Shown here: one piece after another, positions 27,557 to 34,393 of the stretch
Numbering within the stretch: position 1 is the stretch's first letter
How the letters are laid out: every line of letters starts with the position of its first letter
Assembly (NCBI RefSeq): GCF_017916365.1
Contig: NZ_JAFMSU010000003.1
Coordinates: 124,001-188,000 of the forward strand
Direction: 5' to 3'
Length of the DNA: 64,000 nt
From: Rufibacter roseolus
GTDB taxonomy: Bacteria; Bacteroidota; Bacteroidia; Cytophagales; Hymenobacteraceae
Notes under the pieces: generated by a model
The model's database searches: none
Seen by the model: the letters and a program-made list of their open reading frames with translations, nothing else
What the model was told of the DNA's origin: nothing
Position numbers and translations under genes: made by a program

Positions 27557-28357
27557 TTACTTCGTATTCAGATTCAGAAGTTTGATGTTGCGGTAACGCA
27601 CTTCATCGCCGTGGTCCTGTAGCAGGATGTGGCCTTGGGGCGCTTCCCCAAATGCTTCAAACTTCTGGTACTTGCTGGCAGCCACCAAATCTCTGAACTC
27701 CTGGCTACCCCGCTCATACTCCACCACCTTCACCCCATTCAGCCAGTGCTCCACGTGTTTGTTGTTTGACACAATGCGAACTTTGTTCCACTCGCCAATG
27801 GGCATTACTTTTTTGTTTCGGGCAGTAATCAGGTCATATAGTGAGCCAATGGTGCGGTTGCCGTCTTTTCCCATTTTTGCATCGGGGTGCAGGTCGTCGT
27901 CCAAAATCTGGAACTCCAGGCCAATGGCAGAGCCCGGGCTTTTAGGCAGGCGCTCCGTTACAAAGTACTTGACGCCGCTGTTGGCGCCCGGGGTTAATTT
28001 TGCCTCAAGGGTCAGTTCAAAGTTGTCGTACTGCTGCTCTGTGATAATGTCGCCTCCGTTCCTGGATTCTCCGCCCCCCGATTTGAGGACGACCAGTTCT
28101 CCGTTTTCTATCTTCCAGCCTTGCTCCGGGAAGCCATCTTTGTAGGCTCCTCGCCAGCCTTTGGTTGTTTTGCCGTCAAAGAGCAACTTCCAGCCTGCCT
28201 TTTTTTCCTTTTCTGTTAGGGTGTTATGGCTTTCAGGTGCTGTCATTCCTTCAGCAGTAGAAGTTGCACTTGCTGTCATCTGCTGCTGGCTATTGCAGGC
28301 TACTACCGTTCCAATTGCCATAGCGCTTATTAATATGTTTATTCTTAAGTTTTTCAT
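27557..28357 (-). CDS. DUF1080 (3-keto-disaccharide hydrolase-like) lipoprotein
   Basis: A 266-residue protein with lipobox TVVACNSQQ. The DUF1080 concanavalin-like jelly roll opens with WKLLFDGKTTKGWRG and includes NFELTLEAKLTPGANSGVKY, FQILDDDLHPDA and GHILLQDHGDEVRYRNIKL. Members of this family have been shown to cleave or hydrate 3-keto glycosides after oxidation by a Gfo/Idh/MocA partner. Both partner types are present here. Confidence 0.9.
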   Translation of the reverse strand: MKNLRINILISAMAIGTVVACNSQQQMTASATSTAEGMTAPESHNTLTEKEKKAGWKLLFDGKTTKGWRGAYKDGFPEQGWKIENGELVVLKSGGGESRNGGDIITEQQYDNFELTLEAKLTPGANSGVKYFVTERLPKSPGSAIGLEFQILDDDLHPDAKMGKDGNRTIGSLYDLITARNKKVMPIGEWNKVRIVSNNKHVEHWLNGVKVVEYERGSQEFRDLVAASKYQKFEAFGEAPQGHILLQDHGDEVRYRNIKLLNLNTK

Positions 28358-28381
28358 TTATGGCCTGTTTTACAGAAATCA

Positions 28382-29296
28382 TTAAACTTTTACTCCTTTA
28401 GACTTCAGGTACGCATGGCTGATTTTAGCACATTCCAGCGGCGTCTTGTCCTTCTCAGGCACCGCATCTAACTCGATGATTCCCCAGCCTTTGAATTTGA
28501 TTTCCTGAAGGGCCGCCAGCACATTTGGCAGGTTTACCTCTCCCTGTCCAAGTTCCACAAATTTGTACGCCTTGGGTCCTGCTTCCGGGGTCTGCCGCAC
28601 GTCTTTCAGGTGCAAGGCCTTTATCCTGCTTTTATATTGTTTGATGGCCGCTTCCGGATTTCCTCCCCCCTGTTGGTAATGGGCGATATCCAGCAGTAGG
28701 TTCACATACTTTTCATCACAACTATCCATAATAACCGCTATCTCCTCAGGTGTTTCCCCTAGCTGGTGCATGTGGTTATGGTAGACTGTCTGTACACCCA
28801 GGTCGAGCGTACGCTTGCCTATTTCGTTTAATAGGCGGCCATAGCTTTTCAGGTCGGCCGTGCTGGGAGCACCTTCTTTGGGACGTGAGGAATTGGTAAC
28901 CTGCAGCAACTGGCCTCCTAGTTTCTTGATGAATCTGGCATTATTAAGATGCTGTTCAATCACCTCATTATCGTTGCCCGTGTTGATATTGGCATTCCCG
29001 CTGGAGAACATGCACAGTTCCAGTTTATACGTTTTGAGAAGTTCCAGCAGGGCATCTGGTTTTTCACCGTACTCCTTCAGAATAGTAGAACGCAACTGTA
29101 TTCCTTTAAAGCCCAGAGAAGAAATATCTTTAATGGCCTGTACATCATTCCCACCCCAGGTAATAGAGGCATACCCTACTTTCAAACCCGGCACCGAAAC
29201 TGATCCGGCACTGCCTATAAAGGACAAAGCCGGAAGTGCCAGCGCTGCCACTCCTGCTCTTACAATAAACTCTCTGCGCGAGATTTCTGAAGCCAT
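28382..29296 (-). CDS. Sugar phosphate isomerase/epimerase, twin-arginine exported
   Basis: A xylose-isomerase-like TIM barrel of about 304 residues (AP endonuclease 2 superfamily). The twin-arginine signal is SRREFIVRAGVAALALPALS. Barrel motifs include GFKGIQLR, TVYHNHMHQLGETPEE, VNLLLDIAHYQQGGG and WGIIELDAVPEKDKTP; His, Asp and Glu of these bind the metal. I use the ATG at 29296; one three codons upstream (29305) is equally open. It is the first gene of the minus-strand cluster and probably isomerises a keto sugar. Confidence 0.88.
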   Translation of the reverse strand: MASEISRREFIVRAGVAALALPALSFIGSAGSVSVPGLKVGYASITWGGNDVQAIKDISSLGFKGIQLRSTILKEYGEKPDALLELLKTYKLELCMFSSGNANINTGNDNEVIEQHLNNARFIKKLGGQLLQVTNSSRPKEGAPSTADLKSYGRLLNEIGKRTLDLGVQTVYHNHMHQLGETPEEIAVIMDSCDEKYVNLLLDIAHYQQGGGNPEAAIKQYKSRIKALHLKDVRQTPEAGPKAYKFVELGQGEVNLPNVLAALQEIKFKGWGIIELDAVPEKDKTPLECAKISHAYLKSKGVKV

Positions 29297-29305
29297 AAAA
29301 TTCAA

Positions 29306-29467
29306 GGAAATAGTTGCGTGAACGAACTAACAAAAGCGGGTATAACTACAAACCGCAGTTATACCCTTGAATATAGTAAAACAACAGGAGCGGACAATAG
29401 GAAGTGACCATCTTTGAGAATCAGCTATATCAGGAGCATTTCCCCTTTCCAGTTAAAGGATGCTAAT
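29306..29467. other. Gap before the gene-end remnant
   Basis: No gene seen. It should hold the minus-strand promoter of the keto-sugar cluster. A short inverted repeat (ACTGCGGTTTG-like pair around 29342-29362) is not convincing. Confidence 0.4.
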
Positions 29468-29619
29468 ATTACCCTCAAAAAAATGCTGATCGTCATTCCC
29501 CAAAGTCCTTCGGGCGGCGTTCTTTCCTTTTAATAGGCATTATTTCCTGGCTGGAGAGCAAGATGGAGAATATACTGGCCTTGGAGATCATGCACCGCAA
29601 AGCCGCCAAGTTGAAGTAG
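29468..29619 (+). pseudogene. Decayed copy of the 3' end of the 515-residue gene
   Basis: It encodes ITLKKMLIV, then after frame damage IISWLESKMENILALEIM and HRKAAKLK-stop. The intact gene at 15891-17438 ends ITLKEKLIAI..., IISWLESKIENVPVQEIM, KRKAGRLK. Homology carries on past the stop through the REP-like element into the array leader. So the whole gene-end plus leader unit was duplicated, or the rest of a second gene copy was lost. Confidence 0.85.
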
Positions 29620-29624
29620 AGATA

Positions 29625-29662
29625 CGTTTCAGGTCTGTTTTAGGCAAAGTAGGCCAGAAACG
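29625..29662. repeat. REP-like nested palindrome after remnant 1
   Basis: CGTTTCAGGTCTGTTTTAGG, then CAAAGTAGGCCAGAAACG. Same position relative to the gene end as the copy at 17443-17482. Confidence 0.75.
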
Positions 29663-29712
29663 AGGTTGGCGGTTCTTTCCTTTGTTATTAGGAAAGACTA
29701 TATCGTATATTC

Positions 29713-29820
29713 GGCAGTGCAGTTCCGGTTATCGGATCAACGGTAGGTGGATAAACGGAAGTTTGGCTCCCTACATAGGGCAATTAACCGGAATTGTTCT
29801 GTTTATACAGTAGTTAGACG
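29713..29820 (+). other. Leader of cassette array 2 (attI-like candidate)
   Basis: Counterpart of 17533-17640: same length, about 72% identical without gaps, with blocks GGCAGTGCAGTTCCGGT, TAACCGGA and CAGTAGTT kept. It ends with GTTTATAC (29801-29808) and the box GTTAGACG (29813-29820), which fits the integron consensus GTTRRRY. Confidence 0.62.
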
Positions 29821-29825
29821 TAATT

Positions 29826-30428
29826 ATGAAAACAGTCATCACTACACTAATTGCGTTTATGTTTTATGGCTGTTCAGGCATTGCTAACATCAATCAGAAG
29901 ATATATGATGCGCAACTTAAGGCAATTGAGCAATCCCCATATAAAAGTGCTAATGGAAAAAGCCCTTTCTTAAAAGTACAAAGGGAGTATCGTTTGAATA
30001 GGTCTCTACCGCTTATTGAAGGTAAGCTTAAAGAAATTTCAAACATTAACGACACGCTCTGGATGACCGAATACTTCGATGCAACTTGCTGGGATTGCCC
30101 GAGTACCGTTACGAACCTAATGCTTAGAGACACTGTCTACACCGTAACCTGGGAAATCTTGGGGCATAAGGGTGGGGCAACGTACAATGTTGAGGTTAAT
30201 CCCTTTCACGGTCTCTCAAGGGATTTGCGACAGGAGCCTAGCGAACTTGTTGAGATTGTGGAAAAAACTAGGGATGGAGAGCCTTTGACAAGGAATCCGC
30301 TTCAATATGGTGATGATAATTGCAATGATGGCGGATACACCATCGCAACAGTTATTTATCCAGACAGGAAAATTGAGGCCATATATGTTCGCTGTTGGCT
30401 ACCTTTATCTCTAAGAAAATTAAAATAA
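29826..30428 (+). CDS. Cassette 5: lipoprotein of unknown function
   Basis: A 200-residue protein with a signal peptide and lipobox FMFYGCSGIAN. Two further cysteine groups (FDATCWDCPS, DDNCNDGG) suggest metal or disulfide binding. No family recognised. The ATG lies 6 bp after the leader box, so no room exists for a promoter of its own; transcription must come from upstream, typical of cassette genes. Confidence 0.75.
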   Translation: MKTVITTLIAFMFYGCSGIANINQKIYDAQLKAIEQSPYKSANGKSPFLKVQREYRLNRSLPLIEGKLKEISNINDTLWMTEYFDATCWDCPSTVTNLMLRDTVYTVTWEILGHKGGATYNVEVNPFHGLSRDLRQEPSELVEIVEKTRDGEPLTRNPLQYGDDNCNDGGYTIATVIYPDRKIEAIYVRCWLPLSLRKLK

Positions 30429-30431
30429 CTT

Positions 30432-30500
30432 CGTCTAACATTGCATAAACGACAGCCTCGGCCGACGGCCTCCACCGCCGTTTATACTAGACCGTTAGCG
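30432..30500 (+). repeat. attC-like site E
   Basis: R'' CGTCTAAC (30432-30439), L'' GCATAAAC (30443-30450), core GGCCGACGGCC, L' GTTTATAC (30480-30487), R' GTTAGCG (30494-30500). R'' is the exact 8-base complement of the start of cassette 5 (GTTAGACG) and clearly differs from the neighbouring R' box. Confidence 0.85.
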
Positions 30501-30530
30501 GTAAGTTAAAATTTCAAAATTGAAAAAAAT

Positions 30531-31019
30531 ATGAAATACCAGCTCCCATTCTTCGATGAATTAGACCTCAGTAAGCTAGAAGAATACTATGAAATTGACA
30601 TTGAATTTGAAGGAAGAACAATTCAGATTGATTTGAACTTTGAAAATACCAGCATCGGGGTAGAAAAGCTTGACCTAATCAATAAGCAACTATCCGACAT
30701 TGAAAGTTTAAACCTAGAGAACAGAAAAGAAATAAACAAAGACTTTCAAGAAGGCGGGAATGTTGAGTTCTACGTTGACGAAATCCTGGAACAACTGGAT
30801 GATGATTTGGAAGAGATTTTAGCAGAAGCCGAATCATCTAAATCAAAGAAGGAACAGGTTCTGGAAGTTGTAAAACTAAAGAGAATCGGATTTTACCCAG
30901 AAGTTGAGAATGCGGGAATTGTTTCCGACTACACGATTAGCGAAGAACTTACAGATGACCTCGTGGTCGTGTGCAGAAAACTTGATAGAACCTTTGACGG
31001 CATCTCAATAGAAAGTTAA
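30531..31019 (+). CDS. Cassette 6: DUF2004-like acidic protein
   Basis: A 162-residue soluble acidic protein. An N-terminal beta segment (YYEIDIEFEGRTIQIDLNFE) precedes a helical middle (EFYVDEILEQLDDDLEEILA). The C-terminal part, RIGFYPEVENAGIVSDYTIS and EELTDDLVVVCRKLD, resembles DUF2004 proteins, several of which sit beside polymorphic toxins; the match is from memory. Single gene of its cassette. Confidence 0.72.
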   Translation: MKYQLPFFDELDLSKLEEYYEIDIEFEGRTIQIDLNFENTSIGVEKLDLINKQLSDIESLNLENRKEINKDFQEGGNVEFYVDEILEQLDDDLEEILAEAESSKSKKEQVLEVVKLKRIGFYPEVENAGIVSDYTISEELTDDLVVVCRKLDRTFDGISIES

Positions 31020-31037
31020 AAAAGAAAGAAAACCTAC

Positions 31038-31106
31038 CGCTAACATTGTGCAAACACCATGCTTCGGCCTACGGCCTCGCACGCTGTTTGCACGAGGCCG
31101 TTGATG
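31038..31106 (+). repeat. attC-like site F
   Basis: R'' CGCTAAC (31038-31044), L'' GTGCAAAC (31048-31055), core GGCCTACGGCC, L' GTTTGCAC (31086-31093), R' GTTGATG (31100-31106). L'' and L' changed together relative to other sites (GTGCAAAC/GTTTGCAC instead of GTATAAAC/GTTTATAC), a compensatory change that supports a functional stem. The R'' region matches the cassette 6 start at 10 of 11 positions. Confidence 0.85.
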
Positions 31107-31130
31107 GCAAGCATGAAAATGAATACTTAA

Positions 31131-31655
31131 ATGAAAGTCGGCTTTGACAATATCAGAGATTTCACAATTCCTTTGGAGCAGTTCACTATGAGCTGGCGGT
31201 TCATGGAAGAAAATTTCGATAAGATGCCCGATTTGCATCTGGAACAGCTGAAGCCGTTGAATGAGGATGCTTCTGAATTTCTTTGGAAGTTCATTCAGGG
31301 CAATAAGCTTCATGAAGACGCACCGTTTAAAAAAGGTCTCTTTAGGAATCTTGACAAAGCTGAAGTTAGAGAAGGTAACCAGAAAGAAGTAAAAAGATGG
31401 CTTTTCTAACGTGGTATTCCATTCGGAAAAGAGGATTTTCTTTCCTGGCAACCATCAGAAGCGATGATAGTACCTTGGAAACTTCTAATAAAATATTTTG
31501 ACAGCTTCTATTACCCGATTTCAGACGACCTAACTGTAATTGACGATAGCCTAAATTGGGCATTGCTGTTCTTTCATGAACATGAAATCTACTTCGGGAC
31601 TAATAAGGATTTTAAACCAAGCAGCATTTTTGAAGAATATGATAGCATTTGGTAA
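31131..31655 (+). pseudogene. Cassette 7: one gene broken by an in-frame TAA
   Basis: The reading frame opens MKVGFDNIRDFTIPLEQF and runs 92 codons to TAA at 31407-31409, then stays open in the same frame (RGIPFGKEDFLSWQPSEAMI, then LTVIDDSLNWALLFFHEHEI) to 31655. Without the stop it would encode about 174 residues. The second half resembles the DUF2947 type, which I name with low certainty. A nonsense mutation is likeliest; stop read-through is less likely. Confidence 0.68.
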
Positions 31656-31677
31656 AAAATAAATAAAAAAAATTTTC

Positions 31678-31740
31678 CACCAACAAGTTGTAAACGTCAG
31701 CTCGTTCGACGGCCTCGCCCCCTTACAATAAACTTTATAT
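31678..31740 (+). repeat. attC-like site G, degenerate right side
   Basis: R'' CACCAAC (31678-31684), L'' TTGTAAAC (31688-31695), shortened core CGACGGCC, L' CTTACAAT (31722-31729). R' is not recognisable. R'' region matches the cassette 7 start at 9 of 12 positions. Confidence 0.65.
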
Positions 31741-31758
31741 GGTATTGATAGAACAAAA

Positions 31759-32154
31759 ATGAAAAGCTTTATTCCAAAATACTCCATAGGAACATACCTG
31801 TATTATCCACTGACCATAGGAGTGTCATTTTGGTTGATCAAGGGAGCCTTGGATAGCTATCAGAATGGAAAAATTGCCTTGTATACAGTGATTTTCTTTA
31901 TTGCTGTAGGCCTTATTCTGCTTTCTTGGATTTACCTTTTTACAAAAAACAAATTTAGCACCATTGATTTTCATGAAGATGCATTAGTTTTTACAAATGT
32001 TTTAGGAACAGTAACAAAGGTTAAAAATGAAGAAATAAGAAATATTACTTCTTTGGGGATAAGGACCAAAACTCAAATTATGCCGATCTCCTTTTACTTC
32101 ATGGACAATAATTCTGAATTGTACTTCTGTTTGGAAGAATGGAGAAATAATTGA
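31759..32154 (+). CDS. Cassette 8: small membrane protein
   Basis: A 131-residue protein with two membrane helices (YYPLTIGVSFWLIKGAL, and YTVIFFIAVGLILLSWIYLF), then a cytoplasmic beta-rich tail (STIDFHEDALVFTNVLGTVT) reminiscent of a bacterial PH-like domain. It ends in LEEWRNN, perhaps shortened. No family named. The next 87 bp contain no clear attC-like site. Confidence 0.65.
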   Translation: MKSFIPKYSIGTYLYYPLTIGVSFWLIKGALDSYQNGKIALYTVIFFIAVGLILLSWIYLFTKNKFSTIDFHEDALVFTNVLGTVTKVKNEEIRNITSLGIRTKTQIMPISFYFMDNNSELYFCLEEWRNN

Positions 32155-32241
32155 ATAAAATAAGAATACCACCACCAAATATAATATATACAGAACCCTT
32201 GATTCGCAGCAGGGATTGCAATGAACGATATACTTTAATAC

Positions 32242-32799
32242 ATGAGAAAAGTAATTGCCGCAATAAACATGACGCTTGACGGGGTTTGCGACCATACAGC
32301 GGGTATCCCCGATGAAGATTTACATCAACATTATGCCGAGCTTCTGGACAATGCGGAAGTTATATTATATGGACGGACAACTTACCAGCTTATGCAATTC
32401 TGGCAAACGCTGTTAAAAAATCCTTCAGGTCAGAAATCAATGGACGACTTCGCTTTAGCAATAGACAGAGTACCAAAAATCGTTTTTTCGCAGACCTTGA
32501 AGAATACCGAATGGGACAGTGCGAAACTTGCAACAAAAGAAATTGAAAAGGAGGTTTTAGAACTCAAACAACAATCTGAATCAGGCAAAGATATTTTAGT
32601 TGGCAGCCGGAGTTTAATTATTCAGCTTATGAACCTTAATCTAATTGATGAGTTCCAGCTTTGTATTCACCCAATGATAGAAGGAAAAGGTCTGCCGTTG
32701 TTTGATAAAATAAAAAACAGGACAACTTTTAACCTTTTAAAAACCAAAACCTTTGATTCAGGCGCAATCCTCCTCTATTACAAACCGAAACAACAGTAA
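32242..32799 (+). CDS. Cassette 9: dihydrofolate reductase-like (RibD C-terminal fold) protein
   Basis: A 185-residue protein opening RKVIAAINMTLDGVCDHTAG, with EVILYGRTTYQLM, GKDILVGSRSLIIQLMNLNL, FQLCIHPMIEGKGLPLFD and a C-terminal strand GAILLYYKPK. These are marks of the RibD_C/DHFR-like reductase family (YyaP/YwjB type); an NADPH-dependent reductase is expected, substrate unknown. It is not the DfrA or DfrB type of resistance cassettes. The gene is complete. Confidence 0.85.
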   Translation: MRKVIAAINMTLDGVCDHTAGIPDEDLHQHYAELLDNAEVILYGRTTYQLMQFWQTLLKNPSGQKSMDDFALAIDRVPKIVFSQTLKNTEWDSAKLATKEIEKEVLELKQQSESGKDILVGSRSLIIQLMNLNLIDEFQLCIHPMIEGKGLPLFDKIKNRTTFNLLKTKTFDSGAILLYYKPKQQ

Positions 32800-32805
32800 A
32801 CAACG

Positions 32806-32860
32806 AACTGCTAATAATACACCATGCCACGACGACGGCCTCTCACGTCTCACGCACAAG
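32806..32860 (+). repeat. attC-like site, strongly degenerate
   Basis: The core ACACCATGCCACGACGACGG followed by CCTCTCACG clearly matches the core of site B, but L'', L' and R' are lost. It is read as a dead site after cassette 9. Confidence 0.5.
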
Positions 32861-32886
32861 ATCGCTATAATTAAAAAACAAACTCC

Positions 32887-33351
32887 ATGGAAATCAACAA
32901 ATTAAACCAGAGGCCAGACCTTGGGGAAAATACCAGAGAAAGCAAAGCGTACCTTCAGTTTGAGAAACTTCTAAGTGAATTATCAAAAAGGAATTTACCC
33001 GATGAAGTTCTGTCTTCCATCAATAAGGAGATAGGGGAAATAAACTCAATTTCTGTTTCTGGATCTATTTTGACAAAAGAGGTCAAAAAAAGGCAAACAA
33101 GTATTCTCAAATTAGTTGAAAAGGAACTCAAGTTGGTGCCCAAAGCACATTACCGCAACATGGGGCTCGCAGGGGGTATGTCTGCCATTGGGCTCCCAAT
33201 TGGGGTTGTTTTTGGATTGACGCTTGGGAACATGGCTTTTCTGGGCTTAGGACTTCCCATAGGACTGGCCATTGGTAGTGCCGTTGGTGCGGGAATGGAC
33301 AAAAAGGCCTTTGAAGAAGGAAGACAACTAGATGTAGAAATCAAATACTAA
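32887..33351 (+). CDS. Cassette 10: protein with a glycine-zipper membrane segment
   Basis: A 154-residue protein. The first 85 residues are helical and charged (LQFEKLLSELSKRNLPDEVL). The C-terminal part is a glycine-rich hydrophobic region (GLAGGMSAIGLPIGVVFGLT, then LGLGLPIGLAIGSAVGAGMD) that could form one or two membrane helices or a pore-like zipper. Function unknown. A possible last, weak attC-like remnant follows at 33352-33395 (GTTTAAGC facing GCTAAAC). Confidence 0.68.
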   Translation: MEINKLNQRPDLGENTRESKAYLQFEKLLSELSKRNLPDEVLSSINKEIGEINSISVSGSILTKEVKKRQTSILKLVEKELKLVPKAHYRNMGLAGGMSAIGLPIGVVFGLTLGNMAFLGLGLPIGLAIGSAVGAGMDKKAFEEGRQLDVEIKY

Positions 33352-33395
33352 GCACAACATTGTTTAAGCGCATTGCGGGCTAAACAACTGAGCTT

Positions 33396-33619
33396 TGGCC
33401 TTTTTATTTTACCTATATCTCCTAGCGGCAGATCTGTGAATTGCTCTAGATTCAGACTTCGCTTATTATTGTCCGGTAGTTCTCCTGGAAGACGAATTGA
33501 CCGGTAGCTACGCCTGAAAGATATCAGCAAGGGCGCCAGGAGATAAAAAGCAGTATCATTAGATTTCTGTAGAAAAGCAATAGAACGGCCAACAGAATGT
33601 TACATCAATACCACCCTTA
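33396..33619. other. Gap after the cassette array
   Basis: No gene. An imperfect inverted repeat (TATCTCCTAGCG at 33416-33427, CGCCAGGAGATA at 33534-33545, 11 of 12) frames a 106-bp spacer that contains a direct repeat CCGGTAG. Meaning unknown. Confidence 0.4.
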
Positions 33620-33988
33620 ATGGACTTTACACCTAAAAACATCCGCACCTTTATTGGGGCAAAAGATTACGAAACATCAAGGTCGTTCTACCGGTCGCTT
33701 GACTTTGAAGAAGTTATTCTCAGTGATAAGATGAGCTTGTTTAAGGTGAATGAGCACTTAGGTTTTTATTTGCAGGACTATTATGTAGCCGACTGGATAG
33801 ATAACTCCATGGTGTTTATGGAAGTAGATGACATAGAAAAATGCGAAGCAGAACTACTCAGCAAAGACTTACCCAGTAAATACCAGGGCGTAAAACTGAC
33901 GGAGATAAAGCAATTTGACTGGGGAAGAGAACTATTCTTGATTGACCCATCCGGGGTTCTATGGCATTTTGGCCAGTTCGGCAAATAA
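33620..33988 (+). CDS. VOC (bleomycin-resistance-like) family protein
   Basis: A 122-residue single-domain VOC protein (RTFIGAKDYETSRSFYRSLD, ending LIDPSGVLWHFGQFGK). The terminal WHFGQF matches the glyoxalase/bleomycin-resistance subgroup. It may be an eleventh cassette gene or ordinary chromosome: no attC-like site follows, and a remnant of the 515-residue gene end lies directly behind it. Confidence 0.82.
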   Translation: MDFTPKNIRTFIGAKDYETSRSFYRSLDFEEVILSDKMSLFKVNEHLGFYLQDYYVADWIDNSMVFMEVDDIEKCEAELLSKDLPSKYQGVKLTEIKQFDWGRELFLIDPSGVLWHFGQFGK

Positions 33989-34018
33989 ACTCAGGTCACC
34001 TTACCTGAAGGCATAAAA

Positions 34019-34096
34019 GCTTTTCCCTTGATCTGGAATGAAAGGAATGTGCCGATGCAGGAGACCATGCGGAAGAAGGCGGACAGACTCAGGTAA
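34019..34096 (+). pseudogene. Second remnant of the 3' end of the 515-residue gene
   Basis: The frame encodes IWNERNVPMQETMRKKADRL-R-stop, which aligns with SKIENVPVQEIMKRKAGRLK of the intact gene. About 20 bases upstream show weaker similarity. A REP-like element follows here too. Unlike the first remnant, no array leader follows. Confidence 0.7.
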
Positions 34097-34107
34097 AAGT
34101 AGGCCTG

Positions 34108-34145
34108 CGATTTGAGTCTACTTTTCAAAAAACAGCCCGAAAACG
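34108..34145. repeat. REP-like nested palindrome after remnant 2
   Basis: CGATTTGAGTCTACTTTTC, then AAAAAACAGCCCGAAAACG; degenerate middle arms. Another, clearer copy lies at 34251-34290. Confidence 0.6.
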
Positions 34146-34250
34146 GCATGCTCTTTCAATTTTCCTCGGAAAGCCTTTTGTCCTGTAGCTTCTACTTATC
34201 CTATCTACTTCCCCATTTTGCAAGAACTTTTTACAAGTCCTTTCTTATAC

Positions 34251-34290
34251 TGTTTTTGGCTTTGTTTCAGGAAACCAGGCCCAAAACAGG
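34251..34290. repeat. REP-like nested palindrome
   Basis: TGTTTTTGGCTTTGTTTC, then AGGAAACCAGGCCCAAAACA. It stands 100 bp downstream of the response-regulator stop codon. Confidence 0.7.
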
Positions 34291-34393
34291 ATAAGGAATT
34301 TTGTGAAATCAGAATAAGTACTCCTTGTCAAATCCCTTGCTTTTGAATGTGCGATGCCATTGGTGCCAAATACTTAAAGTAACCTCCAGAAAG

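Larger units (their letters stand above)
29813..33395 (+). mobile_element. Integron-like gene cassette sub-array 2 (about six cassettes)
   Basis: Units begin at 29813, 30494 and 31100, each with a GTTRRR-like box; later boundaries are degenerate. R'' boxes again match the start of their own unit: 8 of 8 (10 of 12 over the longer stretch) for the first, 10 of 11 for the second, 9 of 12 for the third. All genes point the same way, are unrelated to each other, and are clearly more AT-rich than the flanking chromosome. Sites weaken towards the 3' end, as expected when older cassettes sit furthest from the insertion point. Confidence 0.75.

Noticed and set aside
32155-32241. attC-like site between cassettes 8 and 9
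   Set aside because: Some AT-rich boxes and a CCTTG/CAGGG pair are present, but no R'', core or R' can be recognised.
33352-33395. Last attC-like site after cassette 10
   Set aside because: GTTTAAGC and GCTAAAC can pair after CACAAC, but the conserved core and R' box are missing, so I did not list it as a site.
17439-33395. CRISPR array reading of the regular repeats
   Set aside because: Repeats are 69 bp, imperfect, and spaced by whole genes of differing length; no cas genes are present.
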